Source: CAZCJU01 sp964562175 (lineage in GTDB: Bacteria > Bacillota > Clostridia > Oscillospirales > CAG-272). From it: a stretch of DNA of 32,638 bases. The stretch is taken from contig CAZLRV010000019.1 of the NCBI GenBank assembly GCA_964562175.1, forward strand, positions 1 through 32,638. Direction: 5' to 3'. The notes under the pieces are model-generated. The model saw only the letters and a list, made by a program, of their open reading frames with translations. It was not told the origin of the DNA and did not search any database. The position numbers and the translations under genes were made by a program. Each line of letters begins with the position of its first letter. Position 1 is the stretch's first letter. Shown piece by piece: positions 8,968 through 17,390 of the stretch.

Positions 8968-9624
8968 TTAATCAAAATATGCACTCTCGCACAGCCCGTC
9001 ACGACAGTAGCCGCGGTAAAGACCGACTCTGTTTACCCCGTACCTTACGCACTCATATCCGTCCTTCATAAAGCACGAGCCGTTAAGATAATAACCGCAG
9101 AGCCTACCGTCCTTATATAATGCAAGCGGACGGGCGGTGCAATATTTAATATAAAGCTCAAGCATCGGTCGTGTCATGACAAAGCCATGCGCCTTTTTCG
9201 AATAAAGCTCATACAGACCCTCAAGCTCGACCTCGGTGCTTATATCGTAGCTGTCAATATCGTAAGCTATCGCATACAGCTCCGAGCCGAAGCCGAGATG
9301 CCTGTACATACCGTAAAGCTCCTCGTTCTGCGGCACAAGATATATATAATCTTCACCGCACTGCTCGCTGTCGGCTGTTATATCCTCAAGCACGGAGCGT
9401 GCGATGCCTCGTCCGCGATAGTCGGGGTGAGTACAAAGCCCGTAAATATACGAGCATTTGCCGTCGGTAAAGCGTATTGCGCCGCCGAGCAGACGCTCAC
9501 CCTCGATCGCAGGGTAGATATGCGATATATCAAGTATCTTAAATAAATCCTCTGCGTACTCGGAGCATTCGAAAACGTGCGAAAACAGCTCCTTGTATCG
9601 GATAAGCACATCACTGTCTGTCAT
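8968..9624 (-). CDS. GNAT family N-acetyltransferase
   Basis: A 218-residue protein with the acetyl-CoA pyrophosphate loop R/Q-x-x-G-x-G/A as YRGRGIA at 69-75, preceded by the beta strand CSYIYGLCTHP and followed by YLVPQNEELYGMYRHLGF, the usual motif B. The C-terminal 90 residues are rich in Tyr and Cys and I cannot place them in a known subfamily. The substrate is unknown. Its start overlaps the ftsK stop by 14 bp, so it is co-translated with the translocase. Confidence 0.85.
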   Translation of the reverse strand: MTDSDVLIRYKELFSHVFECSEYAEDLFKILDISHIYPAIEGERLLGGAIRFTDGKCSYIYGLCTHPDYRGRGIARSVLEDITADSEQCGEDYIYLVPQNEELYGMYRHLGFGSELYAIAYDIDSYDISTEVELEGLYELYSKKAHGFVMTRPMLELYIKYCTARPLALYKDGRLCGYYLNGSCFMKDGYECVRYGVNRVGLYRGYCRDGLCESAYFD

Positions 9625-12268
9625 ACATTTCGTAAAACTCCTCTTTGGATAAAAGAATACGCCTCGGCTTGTTTCCCACCGCCTCGGAGCATATTCCGAG
9701 GTCCTGCATTTTGTCGATTATCTTAGCCGCTCGCCCGTAGCCTATCGAAAGTCTGCGTTGAAGCAGTGAGGTGGAGGCTCGTCCCTCCTCGATGAGTATT
9801 TCAACGGCAGGCACGAAAAGCTCGTCTATGTCCTCGTCCTCATCCTCGCCGAAGCTGTCACGCTTGCCGTTTATGCTTGACGCTTCCTTTTCTATCTTCT
9901 CCATAACATCGTCGGAATAGCTTGCATCGCCCATGTGCTTCTTGATGAAATCCGTCACCGCCTCGACCTCGCTGTCCGATACGAATGCACCCTGAACACG
10001 CCTCGGCTTCGATATTCCCACGGGAGCAAATAGCATATCGCCGCGTCCTATCAGCTTTTCCGCACCGGCCGTATCGAGTATGGTTCTGGAATCTATCTGC
10101 GATGAGGTCTTGCATGAAATTCGGCTCGGTACATTGGCTTTTATAAGACCCGTTATAACATCGACGCTCGGTCTTTGCGTACCTATCACAAGGTGCATTC
10201 CCGCCGCTCTCGCTTTCTGCGCCAAACGACATATGGATTCCTCAACATCCTGCTTTGCCACCATCATAAGGTCGGCAAACTCGTCTATGATTATAACGAC
10301 TTGGGCAAGCCGTTCTTTTTCCGGGTCGTTTTCCGTCGCTTTGTTGTAGCCGAATATATTTCTTACGCCCACACTTTCTATCATATCGTAGCGGCGTTCC
10401 ATTTCACTGACAGCCCAATGAAGTGCGCCCGCCGCCTTTTTCGGGTCGGATACGACGGGTACGAGCAGATGAGGCAGACCGGAATAGGGAACGAACTCAA
10501 CTTTTTTCGGGTCTATCAAAATAAGCTTTACCTCATCGGGTGAGGCTTTATACAAAATACTTGTGATTATCGAATTTATACATACCGATTTACCCATACC
10601 GGTCGCACCCGCTATGAGTATGTGCGGCATTTTTGCGATATCGAAATATACAGGCTCGCCGACAACATCCTTGCCGAGTGCGCAATACAGCTTGCTTTCC
10701 GCTTTTTCAAATGCCTCCGTCTGAAGAAGCTCCCTGATACGAACCACGGAAACGTCCTTGTTCGGTACTTCTATTCCGACAGCCTCCTTGCCCGGTATCG
10801 GGGCTTCGATACGCACGCCCATTGTCGCAAACGACATCGATATATCGTCAACAAGCTTTGATATCGAGCTTACACGCACGCCCGGTGCGGGCTTGACCTC
10901 GTACCTCGTTATCGTCGGACCGTATGAGATATGCGTTACGGTCGCACGCACGTTGAAGCTCTCAAGTATTCCGATAAGCTTTTTGGCATTTGCCTCAAGC
11001 TCCGATGAAATATCGCCCTTTACGACATCCTCCGGTTCTTTAAGCAGAGTTATCGGAGGGAATATATACTCATGCCCCGCAATTTCCTCCATGCTCTCGC
11101 CCAGCGGCTCAATATCTACCTTGAGCTGTTCGCCGACAAGCGCGTCGGAGCTTTTTACAGGCTCGTAATAGCTTATTTTCGGCTCGTCCGTCTCAGGCGG
11201 CTTCGGAATATCGGCTTTTTCCGTTACCTCACCCGTTTCCTCGTCAAGCTCAAAGGGAAGGTCATTCGGCTCGTCGGATAAAAATTTCTTCTCGACAGTA
11301 TCGTGCAGCTTGTCACCCGTGTATTCGCTCTTGCCGCCCTCGGGCGAAAAATCGTACACCATCGGTGTGGCGGTCTTGCCGTGGGTTCGGCGCATACTGC
11401 GGGCAAGCTCTATTTCGGCCTCCGCTTCCTTCTTCGTCAGATCGGGCATGGAACGCTTTTTGCGTTTTATCTCATGCTCAAAGTCCTCCGGCTCCTCCTC
11501 CGACTCCTCTTGCTCGTCGAAAACAAGATAGCGTTCTTCTTTTTCCTCGTCTTGACGCTTGCTTTTTGCATTTTCATCACGCTCGTGCTTTATGTCGGTA
11601 AGCGTTTTCTTTATTTTCTCATAAGCCACGGACGGCGTGACACCGAACGAGAGCAGTGCAAGGGAAACAAAAAGCACGAAATTCAAAAACGGTGCGAAAA
11701 TATTGACGTATTTGCCCATCAGTTGAGCGAGAGCACCGCCGACAACGCCGCCGCCGAGCCATTTGTTTCCGTACTCAAACAGCTCACCTACGGTATACTC
11801 CGTTGCCGCACCGAGTACTATACCGGACATAAACGAGGTGAAAAATACGATGCCGCCCAAGCCGCAAATACATTTGCATATGGGCGAGGATGACAAAAAT
11901 TTCTTCCACAATATCGCAAGCGAGAACAAATATGCCACAACAAGCACACAGCCCGCCCCGAAGCAGCCCTTGAGAGATGAGGCGACGCTTGTGCCGAGCA
12001 TACCGCAGAGGGAGGGGCAAATAAGGCTTATAACGCAGAACAGACCGAGCAGACCTATAAGCGCAGGCGTCAGCACATACACGGCAAAGTCGTTGTTCTT
12101 CTTACCGGGAAGCTTGCCGTTATTATTCGATTTTTTGCTTTTTGAAGTACCGCCAGCATTTGATTTATTATTTTTGAAAGTGCCGCCCGTATCGGACATT
12201 TTATTATTGTTTTTGGAAGTGCCGCGTGAGGCGGACGACTTTTTTTTGTTTTTTGATTCAACAGCCAT
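9611..12268 (-). CDS. ftsK: DNA translocase FtsK/SpoIIIE
   Basis: This 885-residue motor pumps DNA through the division or sporulation septum. Seen in order: a low-complexity Lys/Ser/Asn/Gly N terminus (1-60) with about three imperfect repeats of the type GT(S/F)K..NN, four membrane helices (about 60-210), a long acidic linker (210-400), and the motor with Walker A GATGMGKS (K560), Walker B VVIIIDEFADLM near 660 and GTQRPSVDVITG. The C-terminal winged-helix gamma domain (RASTSLLQRRLSIGYGRAA, about 828-850) recognises orienting DNA motifs. The ATG has AAGGA nine bases upstream. It follows uppP by 10 bp. FtsK and SpoIIIE cannot be told apart from sequence alone; no sporulation gene is in the window. 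Confidence 0.96.
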   Translation of the reverse strand: MAVESKNKKKSSASRGTSKNNNKMSDTGGTFKNNKSNAGGTSKSKKSNNNGKLPGKKNNDFAVYVLTPALIGLLGLFCVISLICPSLCGMLGTSVASSLKGCFGAGCVLVVAYLFSLAILWKKFLSSSPICKCICGLGGIVFFTSFMSGIVLGAATEYTVGELFEYGNKWLGGGVVGGALAQLMGKYVNIFAPFLNFVLFVSLALLSFGVTPSVAYEKIKKTLTDIKHERDENAKSKRQDEEKEERYLVFDEQEESEEEPEDFEHEIKRKKRSMPDLTKKEAEAEIELARSMRRTHGKTATPMVYDFSPEGGKSEYTGDKLHDTVEKKFLSDEPNDLPFELDEETGEVTEKADIPKPPETDEPKISYYEPVKSSDALVGEQLKVDIEPLGESMEEIAGHEYIFPPITLLKEPEDVVKGDISSELEANAKKLIGILESFNVRATVTHISYGPTITRYEVKPAPGVRVSSISKLVDDISMSFATMGVRIEAPIPGKEAVGIEVPNKDVSVVRIRELLQTEAFEKAESKLYCALGKDVVGEPVYFDIAKMPHILIAGATGMGKSVCINSIITSILYKASPDEVKLILIDPKKVEFVPYSGLPHLLVPVVSDPKKAAGALHWAVSEMERRYDMIESVGVRNIFGYNKATENDPEKERLAQVVIIIDEFADLMMVAKQDVEESICRLAQKARAAGMHLVIGTQRPSVDVITGLIKANVPSRISCKTSSQIDSRTILDTAGAEKLIGRGDMLFAPVGISKPRRVQGAFVSDSEVEAVTDFIKKHMGDASYSDDVMEKIEKEASSINGKRDSFGEDEDEDIDELFVPAVEILIEEGRASTSLLQRRLSIGYGRAAKIIDKMQDLGICSEAVGNKPRRILLSKEEFYEMYDRQ

Positions 12269-12278
12269 TTCAAGATCC

Positions 12279-13103
12279 TTATATTATAATTGATTTCACT
12301 ACCGCAAATACGCCCATGGCAATACAATAGATACCGAAATATGTAAAGCTTGATTTCTTCGATATTTTCTCAAGCACTCTTATCGCAAGCACACCGAACA
12401 TAAATGCACCGAGAAAGCCCGTAATACAGACCCGGAGGGAGATATCACACGAGGCAAGGGAGGGGAGCTGTGTCAGATTTGCCCCGATTATCGTCGGTAT
12501 TCCGAGAATGAACGAGAAAGCCAACGCCTGTCGCCTCGGTATGCCGCACAGCATTGCGAAGCAGGTCGTAGTACCCGAACGTGAAAGCCCGGGCAGGGTA
12601 GCAAAGCACTGCGAAAGCCCGATAATGAAAGAGTCGGTATAGCTCATCTCGTAAAAAATACGGCTCTTATGAACACGCTCGGTGAAAATGAGCATAATGC
12701 CGTTTAAGGCAAGAAGCAAGCCTATAAGCAAAGACGAGTCGGCAACGAGCCAAACAAGCTGCTTAATACCGAAAAAATACAAGACGACAAGCGGTAGGGT
12801 CGCAAAGAAAAGACAAAGCAACCGCCGAGGCGAGCCGTGAAGCTTGCGAGGTGAAAGCCTGCCATGTACGATATCGCCCGACAGAGAGGGAATACAGCAC
12901 AGCAGACCGACAAGCTCCGCCCTGTAGTATAATATCACGGCAAGCAGTGTACCGAGGTGCAGAAAAACATCGTATGAGGTATCGATATCCGATACGCCGA
13001 AAAATATACGAAGCAGTGAAAGATGCGCCGAGCTTGATATCGGCAAAAACTCGGTCAGCCCCTGAAAGGCACCGTAAATAAACGCATTGATATATTCGTT
13101 CAT
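12279..13103 (-). CDS. uppP: Undecaprenyl-diphosphatase UppP/BacA
   Basis: It dephosphorylates undecaprenyl diphosphate to the carrier lipid needed for peptidoglycan and other envelope polymers; overproduction gives bacitracin resistance in known bacteria. Seen: the signature GAFQGLTEFLPISSSAHL (11-28) with catalytic E18, and PGLSRSGTT near 170, plus about eight membrane helices over 274 residues. The ATG at 13103 is preferred over the closer ATG at 13108 because GGAG is 6 bases upstream of the former and only 1 base from the latter. It is the first gene of the eight-gene operon and has its own promoter. Confidence 0.95.
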   Translation of the reverse strand: MNEYINAFIYGAFQGLTEFLPISSSAHLSLLRIFFGVSDIDTSYDVFLHLGTLLAVILYYRAELVGLLCCIPSLSGDIVHGRLSPRKLHGSPRRLLCLFFATLPLVVLYFFGIKQLVWLVADSSLLIGLLLALNGIMLIFTERVHKSRIFYEMSYTDSFIIGLSQCFATLPGLSRSGTTTCFAMLCGIPRRQALAFSFILGIPTIIGANLTQLPSLASCDISLRVCITGFLGAFMFGVLAIRVLEKISKKSSFTYFGIYCIAMGVFAVVKSIII

Positions 13104-13127
13104 ATCATACTCCGCACACCGAATAAC

Positions 13128-13156
13128 AGTATATCATATTCGAGCCGAAAATGCAA
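13128..13156 (-). promoter_or_regulatory. Sigma-A promoter for the uppP operon
   Basis: Minus-strand TTGCAT, 17-bp spacer, TATACT with TGA before the -10. The predicted start lies about 18 bases upstream of the uppP ATG. Confidence 0.8.
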
Positions 13157-13250
13157 GGGTAAAAGAGTAAAAAATATTAAAATTATATATTCTTTAAGCT
13201 ATCTGTCAACGTATGCACGACTTTCTTTGGTTATATCCGACTTTCGATGG

Positions 13251-13290
13251 GGCGAAAAAAGACCCTCTACAGCTTTATGCCGCAGAGGGG
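13251..13290 (-). terminator. Rho-independent terminator of the small lipoprotein gene
   Basis: On the minus strand CCCTCTGCGGC and GCTGTAGAGGG pair in an 11-bp stem with two G-U pairs and a 5-base loop (ATAAA), followed by TCTTTTTT. It ends the gene at 13311-13841 and shields the uppP promoter. Confidence 0.88.
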
Positions 13291-13310
13291 ACTTTTATTC
13301 GTTTGTCATT

Positions 13311-13841
13311 TCAGAGCTTATCGGCAGCGATCAAATAAAGGCTCGGCTGCTCTTGCTTATCAAGGTTATAGCTTCCCGCGCGCTGATAGAGTGTGATATT
13401 GCCGCCCTCGTCCGTAACGATACAGCGAACGACAACGGACATATAGCATTCCTCACCCATGAAGCTCAGCTCGGGAAATACGCATATCTGCGTATCCGCA
13501 CCGTAGGCTTCACAGCCCGTTTTTATATCAAACGACGTGTCGTTGTCGAAATGCTCGGCATATGCCGTACCGAAATTATGCATATTAACGGTTATCGTCA
13601 ATTCCTCACCGGCATATGAAGCGACAGTAAAGCCGCCGCCGGCTGCTTTTGCCTCTTTTTTGCCGTCACCGACTTTGAGAGAATAGTAGTCACTGCCCTT
13701 GGCAGTTATCGTCTGTGAAAACATTACAACGGAGGTCTTCTCGGAAACCTTGACATTTTCGTCCGCCTTGTCCTCACCGCAGGATGAAAAGCACGAGATC
13801 AAGCAAACAAAACAGAGAAGCATACTTAAGATTTTTTTCAT
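13311..13841 (-). CDS. Small lipoprotein of unknown function
   Basis: 176 residues. The N terminus is a lipoprotein signal peptide (MKKILSMLLCFVCLISCFSSC) with the acylated cysteine most likely C21 (FSSC, followed by GED). The mature part is short and beta-rich, with no motif I recognise; it might be an immunoglobulin-like fold similar to DUF4352-type proteins, but that is a guess. It is a single-gene unit: a strong promoter upstream, GGGGTG as ribosome site, and a strong terminator downstream. It is transcribed away from the large glycosidase-like lipoprotein. Confidence 0.75.
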   Translation of the reverse strand: MKKILSMLLCFVCLISCFSSCGEDKADENVKVSEKTSVVMFSQTITAKGSDYYSLKVGDGKKEAKAAGGGFTVASYAGEELTITVNMHNFGTAYAEHFDNDTSFDIKTGCEAYGADTQICVFPELSFMGEECYMSVVVRCIVTDEGGNITLYQRAGSYNLDKQEQPSLYLIAADKL

Positions 13842-13874
13842 TCAGGTACACCCCACAAAAAATAATACGGCTTG

Positions 13875-13903
13875 ATTATACTATATTTTACCGAAAAAAG
13901 CAA
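13875..13903 (-). promoter_or_regulatory. Sigma-A promoter for the small lipoprotein
   Basis: Minus-strand TTGCTT, 17-bp spacer, perfect TATAAT, about 35 bases upstream of the ATG. Confidence 0.8.
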
Positions 13904-13963
13904 GAGCAAATCGAAAATATTATGCAAATAATCGCAATATTTCAAAAAATGAAATTGATTTTC

Positions 13964-13992
13964 TTGACAAACCTATCGCTTTGTGGTAAAAT
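13964..13992 (+). promoter_or_regulatory. Sigma-A promoter for the GH99/71-like lipoprotein
   Basis: Perfect TTGACA, 17-bp spacer, TAAAAT, with TGG before the -10. The start codon is 30 bases downstream of the -10. Confidence 0.85.
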
Positions 13993-14021
13993 CAGCGCAG
14001 TAGTATTTTTTGGAGCGAAAA

Positions 14022-17000
14022 ATGAAAATATTAAAAGCAATATCAATGCTTTTGGCTTTTATATTCATTCTCCCCACCGCACTTTTCTCCTGCTCGGGAA
14101 AAACCGAGTCAGATACGCAGGTAGCTGTCAGTACGTCCCCTACTATTGAGAGCGTTCGCCTGAGTGAGTCGGGAGAGGTACTGTTCAATGTCGCAAGCGA
14201 CACGCCGCCCTCACTGTGCATAAGCTCATCCCTCGGTGAAAAAACGCTTGATGGAGTCGAGCAGAACGGCGGCTATGCTTTCTCATATACCCCCGACCTT
14301 TCATCGAAGAAAGAGCTGTCGGTGCTGACCTATGCCGAGCCGTTTATCATCTCCGACGGCATTCGCCTGTCGGGCGAGTCTGTCGGCTATACGATATACT
14401 CGCTTGCCTCCCGGGTGTCGGGTGAGGTATCGGAGAATATAATATTGCTCGTTTCCGATGGCACACTGCAGATCGGTGGCAAAAGCGTCGGCGTTACCTA
14501 TGACGGCTTTGAATATATAGAATATACCGAGGAGGAGGCGCCGCTTTATGCGATAAGCTCCTCTCTCGATGTGACTCCGCAAACGGAGGTTGGGCAAAGC
14601 TTCAACCATTTTACCGTTTCCTATAGCTCCGATACACCGCTTAAGGGCAGACTTGTTTACAAAGACTCATCCGAGGTGAGCAAATGCGAGGAATATTATC
14701 TTGCCTCGGGGCAGGGTATGACATTTTCGTCCTTTATCGAAGATGACGGGGCGTATATCGAATCGCTTGCGTTCGAGGCTCTAACAAGCTCGATATGCCA
14801 TTTTTCCCTCACCTCACTTGACCTTGAAGCAAAGGAGCGTAAAGCGGGCAAGCTCACGCTATCAAACGACCTTTTGAGTGCGGAATTCGATCTTGACCGA
14901 GGCGGTGAGCTTATATCTCTCACCGATCCTTCAAATACAAAATACTCATCGCTTTTGTCCTCCTCGCAAACCGTGCTTTACGGCACTCGTTCCGCACCTT
15001 ATACCGGCACCGAATACTCAAATTCGCCCACGGGACGTATCATTGATGTTTCGGTAATGCCGAGCGCATTGAGCGTAACATACAGACCGCTCGACTCGGG
15101 CAAGGAAAGCGGCTATTGCGACCAATATATCACGACGACCTACACGCTTGAAAAGAAATATTTAAGCGTGAGCGTTTCCGTTTTCGATTTTTACGAGTAC
15201 GGTCATGAGTGCCTCGCCGCACAGAAGCTGCCGTGCGTCGCATTCAACGCCGCACTTTGCGATATCTCATATGCAAACACCGAATCACCGTGGACAAATG
15301 CATCGCTTACAAAGCAAGCCCTGTCCGACAGCGGTGTAAAGCTCATGTATTCAAGCGAAAATACGGAGCGTTTTGCTATGCTTACCGACTCCGACGGCTA
15401 CGGCTTCGGTATATATTCGCCCGACTGCGAATATATCGAGGCTGAAATATCAAGTCTGAGCCTTTGCCGAAAGACATATCTTCCCTATAAATCGACACTC
15501 GAATACTCATACGCCGTAGCTGCGGGCGAGAGTGCACAGGTGCGGCAAATATTCAAGAGCATATACGAGGGTGTGAGCGAGGATATACAGACCTCATATA
15601 CCGTAAACGGAACGTATATTGTGACAAACGACGGCGAAAAAGCTCCGCTTTACAATAACTATCTGCAAGGTCCGCTGACAGGCACTGACGATGTGGGACG
15701 AGTCCTGCCCGACTCAAGTGCGACAAAGACGGTACGGCAAGACAGATACGTCGGTCTTTTCTATTTCCTATGGCTCGGCGAGCATGGCGACAACGGTATC
15801 TTCGACAATACGAAAATAGTCGCAGAGCATTCCGACGCCTCAAGCAACGAAGATGTCTGGGGCGATGTAAATGATATGCATTTCTTCACCGAACCATTGT
15901 ACGGCTACTATAAATCAAGCGACGAGTGGGTAATGCGCAAGCATGCGGAAATGCTTACAAACGCAAATGTCGATTTTCTCTACCTCGATGTGACAAACGG
16001 CTATCCGTATCTCTCAAATTCCATGAAGCTGATGAAGGTGCTTGACGAGCTTATAAAACAGGGCTGGGACGCACCGAAAGTCGTATTTTACACAAATACA
16101 AACACTCAAAGCGTCGTTTCACAGCTGTATTCAAACATATATTCAACCGATTATTGCCCCGATGTGTGGTTCAAAATCGACGGCAAGCCCGTTATCGTTG
16201 CCGACAGCTCCGCTCTTTCCTCGACATATACCGACTTCTTTACGATAAGAGAGCCGCAATGGCCGAACGAGGCGACAAAAAAGACAAACGCATGGCCGTG
16301 GATGAGCTTCTTCTATGACAGCTGGGGCGGCGAGATATTCTATAATTCAAAGGGCGAGGCCGAGGCTGTAAGCGTAAGCGTTGCACAGCATTGCGGCAGT
16401 GTGCTTATGAGCCGTCCGGCAATGTACTCGTCGTATTACGGCGACACGGGCGACAGAGGCAGAAGCTATCACAACGGCAAAGCCGACTCATCGACCGATG
16501 CTTATCTCTACGGCTATAACTTCCAAGAGCGATGGGACGAGGCGATAAAAGCCGATGTTCCGTATGTCCTCGTGACGAGCTGGAACGAGTGGGTGGCGCA
16601 AAGACAGGAGTCGGGTACATACACGACCGGCTGGGGACCGTTTAAGAGAACTCATACCGAAATAAAATTCGTCGATACGTTCAACCTCGAATACAGCCGT
16701 GATATAGAGCCTGCAAGAGGCTACTATTTCGACAACTACTATATGCAGCTGATATATAACATACGTCGCTATAAAGGTGTTTCGCCCACGCTTCATCAGA
16801 CAAAGCGTCCCACAGGCTTCATTACGGGCTTTGACAGCTGGGACAAGGTTCAGGTAACGTACAGGGACATATCGTGCGACAACGCAGACCGAGCGGGGGC
16901 TGGCTTCGGTTCAACTACCATAACAAACACAACGGGACGAAACGACATAGTGGAAGCAAAGGTATGCTTTGACGACGAGCGGGTATATTTCCTTGTTCGG

Positions 17001-17390
17001 TGCAAAGAAAGCATTAAACCGTATGAGGACGGCTCAACATGGATGCGACTTTATATCGATTCCGACAATACATCCTCGAGCGGCTGGTATGGCTATGACT
17101 ATATCGTGAATTTCTCATCACCGACAGGCACAACGCTGAAAACGGCAAAATTCACCGGTACGGGCAAGACCGACTATGCATTTACCGAAAACGGCGAGTG
17201 CGAGTATTGGATAAACGGCTCGGAAATGATGATATCCGTGCCTCATTCACTGCTCGGTACAGACCCCGAGACAATGGAATTTTCGTTCAAATGGGCGGAC
17301 AGCTCTTCCGATATTACAACGATAGAGCAATTTTACACCGACGGAGATGCCGCACCGCTGGGAAGACTCAACTATTATTTCGTCGATTGA
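14022..17390 (+). CDS. Large lipoprotein with GH99/GH71-like barrel and C-terminal carbohydrate-binding-like domain
   Basis: 1122 residues; the ATG at 14022 is chosen over an in-frame TTG at 14010 because GGAG lies 6 bases upstream. Seen: lipoprotein signal with lipobox LFSC (C24); beta-rich region to about 270; a part at about 275-440 that reads like a galactose-mutarotase or glycosidase N-domain (LLSAEFDLDRGGELISL); a barrel at about 565-930 starting YVGLFYFLWLGEHG and ending with TSWNEWVAQRQ near 853, the WNEW strand being typical of GH99/GH71/WbsX-like proteins; and a C-terminal CBM9/DOMON-like beta domain (about 960-1122, VCFDDERVYFLVRCKE). A surface glycan hydrolase is likely; substrate unknown. 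No sugar transporter is adjacent. Its 3' end overlaps the convergent DUF6291 gene by 16 bp. Confidence 0.72.
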   Translation: MKILKAISMLLAFIFILPTALFSCSGKTESDTQVAVSTSPTIESVRLSESGEVLFNVASDTPPSLCISSSLGEKTLDGVEQNGGYAFSYTPDLSSKKELSVLTYAEPFIISDGIRLSGESVGYTIYSLASRVSGEVSENIILLVSDGTLQIGGKSVGVTYDGFEYIEYTEEEAPLYAISSSLDVTPQTEVGQSFNHFTVSYSSDTPLKGRLVYKDSSEVSKCEEYYLASGQGMTFSSFIEDDGAYIESLAFEALTSSICHFSLTSLDLEAKERKAGKLTLSNDLLSAEFDLDRGGELISLTDPSNTKYSSLLSSSQTVLYGTRSAPYTGTEYSNSPTGRIIDVSVMPSALSVTYRPLDSGKESGYCDQYITTTYTLEKKYLSVSVSVFDFYEYGHECLAAQKLPCVAFNAALCDISYANTESPWTNASLTKQALSDSGVKLMYSSENTERFAMLTDSDGYGFGIYSPDCEYIEAEISSLSLCRKTYLPYKSTLEYSYAVAAGESAQVRQIFKSIYEGVSEDIQTSYTVNGTYIVTNDGEKAPLYNNYLQGPLTGTDDVGRVLPDSSATKTVRQDRYVGLFYFLWLGEHGDNGIFDNTKIVAEHSDASSNEDVWGDVNDMHFFTEPLYGYYKSSDEWVMRKHAEMLTNANVDFLYLDVTNGYPYLSNSMKLMKVLDELIKQGWDAPKVVFYTNTNTQSVVSQLYSNIYSTDYCPDVWFKIDGKPVIVADSSALSSTYTDFFTIREPQWPNEATKKTNAWPWMSFFYDSWGGEIFYNSKGEAEAVSVSVAQHCGSVLMSRPAMYSSYYGDTGDRGRSYHNGKADSSTDAYLYGYNFQERWDEAIKADVPYVLVTSWNEWVAQRQESGTYTTGWGPFKRTHTEIKFVDTFNLEYSRDIEPARGYYFDNYYMQLIYNIRRYKGVSPTLHQTKRPTGFITGFDSWDKVQVTYRDISCDNADRAGAGFGSTTITNTTGRNDIVEAKVCFDDERVYFLVRCKESIKPYEDGSTWMRLYIDSDNTSSSGWYGYDYIVNFSSPTGTTLKTAKFTGTGKTDYAFTENGECEYWINGSEMMISVPHSLLGTDPETMEFSFKWADSSSDITTIEQFYTDGDAAPLGRLNYYFVD

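Noticed and set aside
11303..11893. 196-codon open frame on the plus strand opposite ftsK
   Set aside because: It is a shadow of the ftsK coding strand; its product has no recognisable motif and ftsK is unmistakable on the other strand.
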